Shown here one piece after another: positions 33,852-42,171 of a stretch of 51,059 nt of DNA; the stretch's first letter is position 1, and each line of letters opens with the position of its first letter. A program made the translations under genes and the position numbers. Where the stretch lies: positions 1 through 51,059 of the forward strand of contig CAZVPD010000006.1 of NCBI GenBank assembly GCA_964628455.1, read 5' to 3'. Below the pieces are notes generated by a model. It searched no databases. It worked only from the letters and a program-made list of their open reading frames with translations, and was not told the origin of the DNA. Source of the DNA: JAQVWU01 sp964628455. GTDB taxonomy: Bacteria > Bacillota > Clostridia > Oscillospirales > CAG-272.

Positions 33852-34688
33852 TTACTTGTTGTAGGGGATGTTCAGGCAGGCAATGACGCTTGCAGGGTGC
33901 TCGTACCGGTCGGTGCGGGCCGGTGTGCTTCCGTCGCGGCGCAGAACGGATTCGCAGACATACGGAGCGCCGATCTCGGGCGTGATTTCAAAGCGCTCGT
34001 TTTTCATAAATCTTTTGAGCGCTTTTCTGGCGCCTTCCCGGATCAGTTCGCGGGCGCGGTCCGGCTGAATGTGAACCGCGGCCAGATTACGCGCGCGGTA
34101 TGCGTCGCAGTCCAGTTCGTCCCCTTTGCCCGGAATAAGTCCTTCCTTGACCGCCACCGTTCCGATCCCACGGACCAGGGCGCCCGCTTCTTCCGTAAAC
34201 GCAAGGCAGCCCGACGCGAAAATCGGGGTGACGCCCAGTTCGTGCGCCATATACACCATCTGTCCGAACTCTCCGACAGATACCCCGTTGATGGTGAAAT
34301 CAAGCGCGTTGAACCAGCCGGTATGGCAGATATGGCCGCGTTCCGTCCCTGCTTTCGGGTGCTGACCGATCCATGCGACCGCATCAAAGGTGTCGTCAAG
34401 GCCGAAGGGATAAGGTCCCACCCATCCGCGCTGATAATGTGCCTGTTTATGAAGCAGTTCGATGTTGATGCCCCCGTATCCGTGACCGTCCGCAACACGG
34501 ATATACAGCGTCTCGCCGCTGCCGCGGCTCTTCTCGAAAGCAGCCGTAAAACCTTCGACTGCGGCGTTCACCTCCGCCGTGAGCAGACGTTTTCCGGCTT
34601 CGTAATAGCGTCCTTCGGGGCAGACCCAGTCGTCGTGGTTGATAACGCCGGCGCAGCCTTCCATGTCGGTCATAATAAAAATTTTCAT
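33852..34688 (-). CDS. dppA: M55 family D-aminopeptidase (DppA-like)
   Basis: A 278-residue zinc peptidase resembling Bacillus DppA, which releases D-amino acids from short peptides. The zinc-binding N-terminus M-T-D-M-E-G is clear, as are the histidine-containing V-A-D-G-H-G and the G-Q-H segment. DppA-type enzymes form decamers around a self-compartmentalised chamber. It is the first gene of a unit with the GH172 enzyme. Together they could digest imported peptidoglycan- or glycan-linked peptides, but this is inference. Its promoter is at 34766-34794, and its ribosome binding site can be masked by a hairpin (34696-34724). Confidence 0.85.
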   Translation of the reverse strand: MKIFIMTDMEGCAGVINHDDWVCPEGRYYEAGKRLLTAEVNAAVEGFTAAFEKSRGSGETLYIRVADGHGYGGINIELLHKQAHYQRGWVGPYPFGLDDTFDAVAWIGQHPKAGTERGHICHTGWFNALDFTINGVSVGEFGQMVYMAHELGVTPIFASGCLAFTEEAGALVRGIGTVAVKEGLIPGKGDELDCDAYRARNLAAVHIQPDRARELIREGARKALKRFMKNERFEITPEIGAPYVCESVLRRDGSTPARTDRYEHPASVIACLNIPYNK

Positions 34689-34695
34689 AACAGGT

Positions 34696-34726
34696 GCCTT
34701 TCCGCGCCTTTCACGCGGAAAGGCGC
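34696..34726 (-). promoter_or_regulatory. two mutually exclusive hairpins over the dppA ribosome binding site
   Basis: In the mRNA, GCCTTTCCGCG (34724-34714) can pair perfectly over 11 bp with CGCGGAAAGGC (34706-34696), which hides the AAAGG ribosome binding site. Alternatively GCGCCTTTC (34726-34718) pairs over 9 bp with GAAAGGCGC (34712-34704) and leaves it free. Both use the same 5' arm, so only one can form. Confidence 0.5.
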
Positions 34727-34765
34727 AATGATCTGTTCGGCGGAAAAAGCCCCGCCTTTACTACC

Positions 34766-34794
34766 AATATACCATATAAATCCGGACAGGTCAA
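34766..34794 (-). promoter_or_regulatory. promoter of the dppA/GH172 unit
   Basis: On the minus strand TTGACC (34789-34794) and TATATT (34766-34771) with 17-bp spacing and an extended TGG. Confidence 0.7.
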
Positions 34795-34825
34795 TGATAA
34801 ATTCGGTCATAAACAGAAAGTCGAC

Positions 34826-34854
34826 TTGACAATTATCACGCCATCACATATAAT
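34826..34854 (+). promoter_or_regulatory. promoter of the MBOAT gene
   Basis: A perfect TTGACA (34826-34831) and a perfect TATAAT (34849-34854) with 17-bp spacing. The leader contains a 7-bp hairpin CCCGCGC/GCGCGGG (34874-34880 with 34898-34904). Confidence 0.85.
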
Positions 34855-34974
34855 AAAATCTGTGAAAAAACAACCCGCGCCGCATATCCTATATACTGCG
34901 CGGGGAGGAGGAAGGTCCGGTCCGGAAAACGGGCATTTCAGATACGTCAAAAATCATTCAAAGTGAGATAAGCC

Positions 34975-36426
34975 ATGCTTTTTAACTCAATCGAATTTTT
35001 ATTGTTTTTTCCCGTCGTTGTCATCTGCTTTTTTCTGATGAAGCAGAAATACCGGAGCACCTTTCTGCTTCTCGCCAGCTGCTGGTTTTATATGGCGTTC
35101 ATCCCCGCGTATATACTTATCGTCGCCTTCACAACCGTCATCGTCTATTTCGCGGCGCTGCTTGTCGACCGCTATGAGGCCGACAGGAGCAAAAGAAGAC
35201 TTATTTTCGTCACGACGATCGTCATGAATATCATCACTATCATTATATTTAAATACCTGGGCTTTTTTACCGAAACCGTCAATTTTTTCGGCACAGGCAT
35301 CGGCCTTCCGACGGTCGTCCTTCCCGAGATCATCCTGCCTATCGGCATATCCTTTCACACATTCCAGGCGATGGGCTATCTGATGGACGTTTATATGGGA
35401 AAAGACAAGCCCGAAAAAAATTTCATCACATACGCCGTTTTCCTCATGTATTTTCCGCAGCTGGTCGCGGGACCGATCGAACGGGCACGCAATCTCATCG
35501 ACCAGTTCAAATACGAACATTTCATTTCTTACGACAATATTTCGCAGGGCGGACGCATGATGCTCTGGGGTATGTTTAAAAAAGTCGTGGTCGCCGACAA
35601 CCTCTCGATGTTTGTCGACCATATATACGGGGACGTTACGACAAAAGGTCCCGCTGTGCTCTGGGTGGGGATCGTCTTCTTCGCCTTTCAGATATACTGC
35701 GATTTTTCGGGATACAGCGACATCGCGATCGGCGCGGCCAAAATCATGGGATTCAATCTGATGCGCAATTTCGACACGCCTTATTATGCGGCTACCGTGA
35801 CCGACTTCTGGCGGCGCTGGCATATATCGCTTTCGACCTGGTTCCGCGACTATATTTACATACCGCTCGGAGGAAACCGCGTCTCCAAACCGCGCTGGGT
35901 TCTCAACCAGATGATCACTTTCGGCATCAGCGGGATCTGGCACGGAGCGAACTGGACTTTTGTGGTATGGGGGCTGCTGAACGGTCTGTACCTTACCGTG
36001 GGAAAACTGACGCTTGACTTCCGCGAAAAAATCAAGAAGGTCACGGGCTACGCCAAAATTCCGGTTCTGCCCGGGATCATCGGAACAGCCGTAACTTTTT
36101 ACATCGTCTGCATGACCTGGATCTTCTTTCGCGCCGGTTCATTCGGCGACGCCTTTTATATCATTCGCCAGGTCACCACGATCATTCCCGATTTCACCCT
36201 CATACCCGGCGCGTTCCCGAGCATTCCGTCCTCGCGCCTGATCATATCCTTCGGCGCTATCATCCTTTTATTCGCCGTCGAGTTTTTCGTCCGCGGCTCG
36301 GACTTTAAAACGGCCGTCGGGAAACTGCCCGCGCCCGCCCGGATCATAAGCTACGGGCTGCTGCTGTCCGTTATCGTTCTTTTCGGCGCTTATGACAATA
36401 AATCATTCATCTACTTTCAATTCTGA
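34975..36426 (+). CDS. MBOAT family O-acyltransferase (AlgI/DltB-like)
   Basis: A 483-residue multi-pass membrane enzyme that transfers acyl groups, usually acetyl, towards extracellular polysaccharide or teichoic acid. The MBOAT catalytic histidine is His323 in S-G-I-W-H-G-A-N-W. The family segments D-F-S-G-Y-S-D-I-A-I-G, D-F-W-R-R-W-H-I-S-L-S-T-W and Y-I-P-L-G-G-N are all present. Around ten or more helices span the chain. In most systems a gene for an AlgJ/AlgX/DltD-like SGNH partner follows, but here the next gene is a solute-binding lipoprotein with its own promoter. The ribosome binding site is weak. The acyl acceptor is unknown. Confidence 0.88.
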   Translation: MLFNSIEFLLFFPVVVICFFLMKQKYRSTFLLLASCWFYMAFIPAYILIVAFTTVIVYFAALLVDRYEADRSKRRLIFVTTIVMNIITIIIFKYLGFFTETVNFFGTGIGLPTVVLPEIILPIGISFHTFQAMGYLMDVYMGKDKPEKNFITYAVFLMYFPQLVAGPIERARNLIDQFKYEHFISYDNISQGGRMMLWGMFKKVVVADNLSMFVDHIYGDVTTKGPAVLWVGIVFFAFQIYCDFSGYSDIAIGAAKIMGFNLMRNFDTPYYAATVTDFWRRWHISLSTWFRDYIYIPLGGNRVSKPRWVLNQMITFGISGIWHGANWTFVVWGLLNGLYLTVGKLTLDFREKIKKVTGYAKIPVLPGIIGTAVTFYIVCMTWIFFRAGSFGDAFYIIRQVTTIIPDFTLIPGAFPSIPSSRLIISFGAIILLFAVEFFVRGSDFKTAVGKLPAPARIISYGLLLSVIVLFGAYDNKSFIYFQF

Positions 36427-36491
36427 AAGCAGTTTAAAAGAAACAAAATGGGGAAAAATGACAAATCTGTTGCCGGATTGTTGTTTAACGG

Positions 36492-36520
36492 TTGACAATA
36501 TATGAAAACAATGCTATAAT
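36492..36520 (+). promoter_or_regulatory. promoter of solute-binding protein 4
   Basis: A perfect TTGACA (36492-36497) and a perfect TATAAT (36515-36520) with 17-bp spacing and an extended TGC. Confidence 0.85.
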
Positions 36521-36571
36521 CAAGACAGCCCGGAACATTGTTCGCGCTACTATGAAAAAAGGGGGATCAGT

Positions 36572-38029
36572 ATGAAAAAAACACTCGTATTTCTGCTTGC
36601 CGCCGCGATGCTTCTTTCTGTTTTTGCTTCCTGCTCCGAAAGTCCGGCCGAGACGGCCCAATCCGAAACGACTGCCGCGGCGACCGAGACGGCCGAACCG
36701 GATCCGATCGAAGTCCGGAAGGCCATACCGGACAACCTGCCTGCCGTTGATTATGAAGGCCTTGTTTTCACCGTCCTCGCGCGTGACCGCGATGATTTTG
36801 TCAAAGACATCGGTGCCGGTACCGAAGAGACGGGAGACGTCATTGTCGATGCCATATACCGGCGCAACGCCACGGTCGAAGAGAGATTTAAGATTGTTAT
36901 CGAAGCGCTGCACACGGCGGAGCCGATCAAAATGCTGCGCCAGTCGGTTCAGGCAAACGACGACATATATGGCGTCATGCTTGACCACGTCATCAATATG
37001 GGCTCTGCGGCGCTTGAAGGAAACTACCTCGACTGGTATGACGACCTGCCTTATATAGATCTGGAACAGCCCTGGTACATAGGCAATGCGGTGGACGCGC
37101 TGTCGGTCGAAAATCACGCGTATCTGATGGCGGGGGAATACTGCCTGTCGATCCTGCGCTTTACCTACTGCATGTATTACAACAAGCAGATCGCCGAAAA
37201 TTATAATGTGGGCGACCTGTACGGCGACGTCATGGACGGGAAATGGACGATCGGAAAACTCGATTCCATCGTCAAGGAAGTTCACGAGGACCTCGACGGC
37301 AACGGCACGATGAACGACCAGGACCTGTTCGGATTTACCACAGACTATTACAGCGCGGCGATCACGTACCAGTATGCCTTCGACAACCCCGTTATGACAA
37401 AGAATGAGGGCGGCATTCCGGAGATGACCTACAACAACGGAAAGATGCCCGAGATCGTCAATACGCTGATTGACTTCTTCTATGCGAACGAGGGTTCGTA
37501 TCCGGGCACCTGGGGAGTTTCGGGACCGATCTGGGAGGCGGGACACGCGCTGTTCCTCAACGGTCTGTTTGCTTCGGCTGAAAGCTACCGCGATTACGAA
37601 TTCGACTTCGGCATCATACCCTATCCGAAGTGGGACGAAAATCAGAAGAATTATTATACGATGTCCGACGGCGCCCATGACGTCATGGCTGTTCCGGTCT
37701 CCTGTACGGACCCCGAACGGACTTCGGTGATCGTGGAGGCGCTCAATGCCGAAAGCTACAAGCAGGTCATCCCCGCGTATTACGAAACCGCGCTCAAAGT
37801 CAAATACACCCGCGACGACGAATCCGTCCTGGTGCTCGATATGGTCCTTGAAGGCCGCACCTTCGATTTCGGCTACGTCTACGACGGCTGGGCCGGCGTC
37901 GGCTTCCTTCTGCAGAACCTGACCAGCGCAAACAGCAAGGATTACGCGTCCGGTTATGCCAAACTTGAAAAGAGCGCGATCAAACGCTACGAAAAAGTAA
38001 TCGATACCTTACTCGGTCTTGAAGAATAG
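36572..38029 (+). CDS. extracellular solute-binding lipoprotein (paralogue 4 of 6)
   Basis: A 485-residue substrate-binding lipoprotein. The signal peptide M-K-K-T-L-V ends in F-A-S-C with lipidated Cys21, followed by a Thr/Glu/Ala-rich linker. The family motif appears as Q-P-W-Y-I-G-N-A, with Tyr in place of the second Trp. The calcium-type loop is D-L-D-G-N-G-T-M-N-D-Q-D, and the C-terminal S-G-Y-A-K-L-E-K-S-A helix is present. It is a single-gene unit with a strong promoter, ribosome binding site GGGGGA and its own terminator. No transport partner is near. The ligand is unknown. Confidence 0.87.
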   Translation: MKKTLVFLLAAAMLLSVFASCSESPAETAQSETTAAATETAEPDPIEVRKAIPDNLPAVDYEGLVFTVLARDRDDFVKDIGAGTEETGDVIVDAIYRRNATVEERFKIVIEALHTAEPIKMLRQSVQANDDIYGVMLDHVINMGSAALEGNYLDWYDDLPYIDLEQPWYIGNAVDALSVENHAYLMAGEYCLSILRFTYCMYYNKQIAENYNVGDLYGDVMDGKWTIGKLDSIVKEVHEDLDGNGTMNDQDLFGFTTDYYSAAITYQYAFDNPVMTKNEGGIPEMTYNNGKMPEIVNTLIDFFYANEGSYPGTWGVSGPIWEAGHALFLNGLFASAESYRDYEFDFGIIPYPKWDENQKNYYTMSDGAHDVMAVPVSCTDPERTSVIVEALNAESYKQVIPAYYETALKVKYTRDDESVLVLDMVLEGRTFDFGYVYDGWAGVGFLLQNLTSANSKDYASGYAKLEKSAIKRYEKVIDTLLGLEE

Positions 38030-38063
38030 AATTCTGAACAGCCGGATATTGCTACTTAAGAAC

Positions 38064-38101
38064 AGGCGCGGAATGCTGCGACAGCCGCGTCTTTTCTTTT
38101 T
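38064..38101 (+). terminator. terminator of solute-binding protein 4
   Basis: AGGCGCGG (38064-38071) pairs with CCGCGTCT (38085-38092) with one G-U pair, followed by a T-rich tail. Confidence 0.65.
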
Positions 38102-38166
38102 GAACGTTTACAGGATTATACGCTGAGGCCAAACGACATTGTTAATAAAAAATTTATAACAAATTG

Positions 38167-38195
38167 TTTACATACGCAATATTCGATGGTACAAT
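38167..38195 (+). promoter_or_regulatory. promoter of nifJ
   Basis: TTTACA (38167-38172) and TACAAT (38190-38195) with 17-bp spacing and an extended TGG. AGGAGG lies ten bases before the ATG. Confidence 0.7.
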
Positions 38196-38234
38196 AGAAT
38201 TTATAAAAAATCAAAATCAGGAGGCTTATATAGA

Positions 38235-41200
38235 ATGGCTAGAAAGATGAAAACAATGGACGGCAACACGGCTGCCGCACATGTTTCTTATGCCTTTACC
38301 GAGGTCGCGTGCATTTATCCGATAACACCCTCGTCGGTTATGGCGGAAGTGACCGACCAGTGGTCGGCGGACGGACTTAAAAATATTTTCGGACAGAAGG
38401 TCCGTGTCGTGGAAATGCAGAGTGAAGCCGGCGCAGCCGGCGCGGTCCACGGCTCCCTCGCGGCCGGCGCGCTGACCACCACCTACACCGCTTCCCAGGG
38501 ACTCTTGCTCATGATCCCGAACATGTATAAAATCGCAGGCGAACTCCTTCCCTGCGTCATCCACGTGTCGGCGCGCGCCGTTGCGTCCCATGCTCTTTCC
38601 ATATTCGGCGACCATTCGGACGTCATGGCCTGCCGGCAGACCGGCTTTGCCATGCTCTGCTCCGGCAATCCGCAGGAGGTCATGGACCTCGGCGCCGTCG
38701 CTCATCTGGCGACCGTGAAAGGCCGCATTCCTTTCGTGCACTTTTTCGACGGATTCCGCACCAGCCATGAAATTCAGAAGATCGAGACGTGGGACTTCAA
38801 GGAACTGGACGCTATGCTCGATCACGACGCGGTCGGAACATTCCGCCGGAACGCCCTGAATCCGGAACACCCGGTTCTCCGCGGAACCGCCCAGAATCCC
38901 GACATCTTCTTCCAGGCAAGAGAGGCTTGCAATATCTATTACGACGCCATCACAGGTGTTGTCGAAGAATATATGAACGCGGTCAATGCGAAAATCGGTT
39001 CGGATTACAAGCCTTTCAATTATTACGGCGCCCCCGACGCCGAAAAAGTCATCATAGCCATGGGTTCGGTCTGCGACACCGCCGAAGAGACGATCGACTA
39101 TCTGAGATCGAAAGGCGAAAAAGTGGGACTTCTCAAAGTCCGTCTTTACAGGCCTTTCTCGGTGAAGCACTTTATCTCCCAGCTTCCCGCGACCGTGAAG
39201 AAAATCGCCGTGCTCGACCGTACAAAAGAACCCGGCGCGATCGGCGAACCGCTTTATCTCGACGTCATCAACGCCGTGCGCGGCACCGCTTTCGAGAGCT
39301 GCACCATTGTGGGCGGCCGGTACGGACTCGGTTCCAAAGATACGACTCCCGCCAATATCATATCCGTATACCGCAATCTGGATTCCGAAAAACCCAAAAA
39401 CAGCTTTACCGTCTCGATCGACGACGACGTGACCGGACTTTCCCTTCCCGAATTCGAAAATCCCGACACGGTTCCCGCCGGTACCGTATCCTGCAAATTC
39501 TGGGGCATCGGGGCCGACGGCACGGTCGGCGCGAATAAAAATTCGATCAAGATCATCGGCGACCACACCGATAAAAAGGTCCAGGCCTATTTTGCCTACG
39601 ACTCCAAGAAATCGGGAGGCCTTACGATCTCGCATCTGCGCTTCGGAGACAAACCCATAAAGTCGACCTATTATGTTTCCAAAGCGGATTTTGTCGCCTG
39701 CCACAACATCGCTTATCTCGATAAATACGATATGACAAAGGACCTGAAAACGGGAGGAACCTTCCTGCTGAACACAGGCCTCGGCCTCGCCGAACTCGAG
39801 GACAGGATCCCCGCGAAGGCAAAACGGGACCTCGCGTCAAAGAAAGCCAACTTCTATACGATAGACGGCGTGTCCATCGCGCGCGAGATCGGCCTCGGCC
39901 AGTATTTTTCGATGGTTCTGCAGTCCTCCTTCTTCAAACTCGCCAATATCATCCCGATCGATGACGCCGTAAAATATATGAAGGACGCCGTCGTCAAATC
40001 CTTCGGCAAAAAGGGTCCCGAGATCGTCGCGATGAACCAGGCGGCGGTCGACCGCGGGGTGGAAAGCCTTGTCCGGATCGACATTCCCGCAGACTGGGCG
40101 AACGCATCGGATACCGCGGACGAAATACTGAAAAGCTGCGACAATAAAGAATCGATGCTCTGCCGTTTCAACAGGACCATTCTCGAACCGGTCAACGCTC
40201 AGAAGGGCGACGACCTGCCGGTCTCCGCTTTCGTCGCCGAAGCCGACGGCACGTTCCCGCAGGGACTTGCCGCCTATGAAAAGCGCGGCATCGCGGTGGA
40301 CGTCCCCGAATGGCAGCCCGAAAACTGCATCCAGTGCAATTTCTGCTCCTATGTCTGCCCGCACGCCGTCATCCGCCCGATCACCGTCAAAGAGGGAGAC
40401 GAAATTCCCGAAGGGACCAAACTCGTCGACATGAACGGCATGCCCGGTTACCGGTTCGGAATTACCGTGTCGGTCATGGACTGCACCGGCTGCGGTTCCT
40501 GCTCCACGGTCTGCCCGGGCAAAAAAGGCGCCAAAGCCCTTATTATGAAGCCCCTTAATTCACAGCTCGAGGGCAGAAAAACGTTCGAATACGCCTACAA
40601 ATATTCCGACGATCCGGCTGTTCTCACCAAATTCAAGCCCACCTCCGTCAAGGGTTCGCAGTTCAAGCAGCCTCTTCTCGAGTTCTCGGGCGCCTGCCCC
40701 GGCTGCGGCGAAACTCCTTACGCAAAACTCGTCACACAGCTGTTCGGCGACCGCATGATCATAGCGAACGCAACGGGATGCTCATCGATATGGGGAGGGT
40801 CCGCGCCTTCGACGCCTTATACGACAAACAAACTGGGATACGGTCCGGCATGGGGCAACTCCCTGTTTGAAGACAACGCCGAATACGGTTTCGGGATGGC
40901 GACCGCCACGCGTCAGCGCAGGGAAATGCTCGTCGAGATCATCACCAAATTTGCCGAAAGCGATTATGAAGTCATCAGCGGTCCGTCAAAGGCATGGCTC
41001 GGGGCCATGAACGACGGCGAAGCCTCCAAGGCAGCTGCTCCCGTTCTCGAAGCCGCCCTGCTGAAAGCGGTCGAAGAATGCGGTTCCTGCGGATGCGAGT
41101 TCGACCCGCTGTATAAAAAAGCGCTTGCGATGAAAGACCTGTTTGTCAAGAAGTCCATCTGGATCTTCGGCGGCGACGGCTGGGCGTACGACATCGGCTT

Positions 41201-41783
41201 CGGCGGACTCGACCATGTGATCGCTTCGGGTGAAGACGTCAACATCCTTGTGTTCGACACCGAAGTTTACTCCAACACGGGCGGACAGGCTTCCAAGTCC
41301 ACCCCGACCGGATCGATCGCGCAGTTCGCGGCGTCGGGCAAATCAACCAAGAAGAAAGACCTCGGGGCTATCGCGATGAGTTACGGCTATGTTTATGTAG
41401 CTCAGATCGCCATCGGCGCGGATTACAACCAGTGCATCAAAGCGATCACCGAAGCCGAAGCGTATCACGGCCCGTCGGTCATCATCGCGTATTCGCCGTG
41501 TATCAACCACGGGATCAAAGGCGGGCTAAAGGGCGGCATAGCCGAGACCAAGACCGCGGTCGCGTCCGGTTACTGGCATATGTACCGCTTTAATCCGGAA
41601 GCCGAGCAGAAATTCACGCTTGATTCCAAGGAACCCACCCTTTCATACGCGGACTTCATCATGACCGAAACCCGCTACAGCGCGCTGACCCGCACATTCC
41701 CCGACCGCGCCAAAGAGCTGTTCGAGCAGGCCGAAAAACAGGCGAAGGAAAGATACGCCAAACTCGCGGCTATCAAAGAATAA
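38235..41783 (+). CDS. nifJ: pyruvate:ferredoxin (flavodoxin) oxidoreductase
   Basis: An 1182-residue single-chain enzyme that converts pyruvate and CoA to acetyl-CoA and CO2 while reducing ferredoxin, the main pyruvate route of fermentative anaerobes. Domain I starts with the Y-P-I-T-P-S-S pyruvate and thiamine-site segment. A ferredoxin-like domain holds two [4Fe-4S] clusters at C698-x-x-C-x-x-C-x-x-x-C-P and C750-x-x-C-x-x-C-x-x-x-C-P. The third cluster uses C-P-G-C-G-E and later cysteines. Thiamine diphosphate binds at G-G-D-G-W-A-Y-D-I-G and N-T-G-G-Q-A-S-K-S-T. Length matches the family. The ribosome binding site is strong, and the gene is transcribed alone up to the terminator at 41798. 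Confidence 0.97.
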   Translation: MARKMKTMDGNTAAAHVSYAFTEVACIYPITPSSVMAEVTDQWSADGLKNIFGQKVRVVEMQSEAGAAGAVHGSLAAGALTTTYTASQGLLLMIPNMYKIAGELLPCVIHVSARAVASHALSIFGDHSDVMACRQTGFAMLCSGNPQEVMDLGAVAHLATVKGRIPFVHFFDGFRTSHEIQKIETWDFKELDAMLDHDAVGTFRRNALNPEHPVLRGTAQNPDIFFQAREACNIYYDAITGVVEEYMNAVNAKIGSDYKPFNYYGAPDAEKVIIAMGSVCDTAEETIDYLRSKGEKVGLLKVRLYRPFSVKHFISQLPATVKKIAVLDRTKEPGAIGEPLYLDVINAVRGTAFESCTIVGGRYGLGSKDTTPANIISVYRNLDSEKPKNSFTVSIDDDVTGLSLPEFENPDTVPAGTVSCKFWGIGADGTVGANKNSIKIIGDHTDKKVQAYFAYDSKKSGGLTISHLRFGDKPIKSTYYVSKADFVACHNIAYLDKYDMTKDLKTGGTFLLNTGLGLAELEDRIPAKAKRDLASKKANFYTIDGVSIAREIGLGQYFSMVLQSSFFKLANIIPIDDAVKYMKDAVVKSFGKKGPEIVAMNQAAVDRGVESLVRIDIPADWANASDTADEILKSCDNKESMLCRFNRTILEPVNAQKGDDLPVSAFVAEADGTFPQGLAAYEKRGIAVDVPEWQPENCIQCNFCSYVCPHAVIRPITVKEGDEIPEGTKLVDMNGMPGYRFGITVSVMDCTGCGSCSTVCPGKKGAKALIMKPLNSQLEGRKTFEYAYKYSDDPAVLTKFKPTSVKGSQFKQPLLEFSGACPGCGETPYAKLVTQLFGDRMIIANATGCSSIWGGSAPSTPYTTNKLGYGPAWGNSLFEDNAEYGFGMATATRQRREMLVEIITKFAESDYEVISGPSKAWLGAMNDGEASKAAAPVLEAALLKAVEECGSCGCEFDPLYKKALAMKDLFVKKSIWIFGGDGWAYDIGFGGLDHVIASGEDVNILVFDTEVYSNTGGQASKSTPTGSIAQFAASGKSTKKKDLGAIAMSYGYVYVAQIAIGADYNQCIKAITEAEAYHGPSVIIAYSPCINHGIKGGLKGGIAETKTAVASGYWHMYRFNPEAEQKFTLDSKEPTLSYADFIMTETRYSALTRTFPDRAKELFEQAEKQAKERYAKLAAIKE

Positions 41784-41797
41784 AGACCGCAACCCAT

Positions 41798-41845
41798 AAA
41801 AACGACCCGCCGTCCCGGATAACAACCGGTTCGGCGGGTCGTTTT
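41798..41845. terminator. bidirectional terminator after nifJ
   Basis: A perfect 12-bp stem AACGACCCGCCG/CGGCGGGTCGTT (41801-41812 with 41832-41843), flanked by A and T runs, between convergent genes. Confidence 0.88.
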
Positions 41846-41877
41846 GCTCTCCGCCCGCATTTCAGGCGGCGAAGCGT

Positions 41878-42144
41878 TTATTCCTTTTCGGAGAGTGCGC
41901 GCTGAAGGACGGCTTTGATCTTTGCTTTCGTAGCGGCGCCCTCGTGCAGTTTCCGGCGTCCCAGAAAGAAGGTCGGCACATAGTAGTAATCGTAGCTGTT
42001 TGCCAGGGCGCGGTTTCTTCCTTCGTCGACGGTCTCGATTTCGACGGCGGAAAATTCGGGATTTTCTTCGCGGAGTTCTTTGAGCCAGTTATCCGCCTGA
42101 CGGCAGTACGGGCAGCCTCCGAGCATAAAATACGTGAGTTTCAT
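41878..42144 (-). CDS. glutaredoxin-like thiol oxidoreductase
   Basis: An 88-residue thioredoxin-fold protein with the dithiol active site C11-P-Y-C14 right after the first beta strand and the cis-proline in Y-V-P-T-F-F. Both are diagnostic for glutaredoxins. It should reduce disulfides or mixed thiols in the cytoplasm. It lies 27 bp downstream of the large UPF0158-GH106 fusion gene on the same strand and is probably the last gene of that transcript. Ribosome binding site AAGGTG is six bases from the ATG. Why a glutaredoxin joins a glycosidase is unclear. Confidence 0.85.
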   Translation of the reverse strand: MKLTYFMLGGCPYCRQADNWLKELREENPEFSAVEIETVDEGRNRALANSYDYYYVPTFFLGRRKLHEGAATKAKIKAVLQRALSEKE

Positions 42145-42171
42145 GTCTGCACCTTGTGTTTTTATAAAATT

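Noticed and set aside
34908..34920. GAGGAAGGTCCGG resembles a conserved block of bacterial RNase P RNA.
   Set aside because: The MBOAT start codon is only 55 bp away and none of the other conserved RNase P RNA regions or the required length is present.
38226..39704. 492-residue open frame antisense to nifJ.
   Set aside because: It is the mirror of a strongly biased, certain gene; its translation has no family features.
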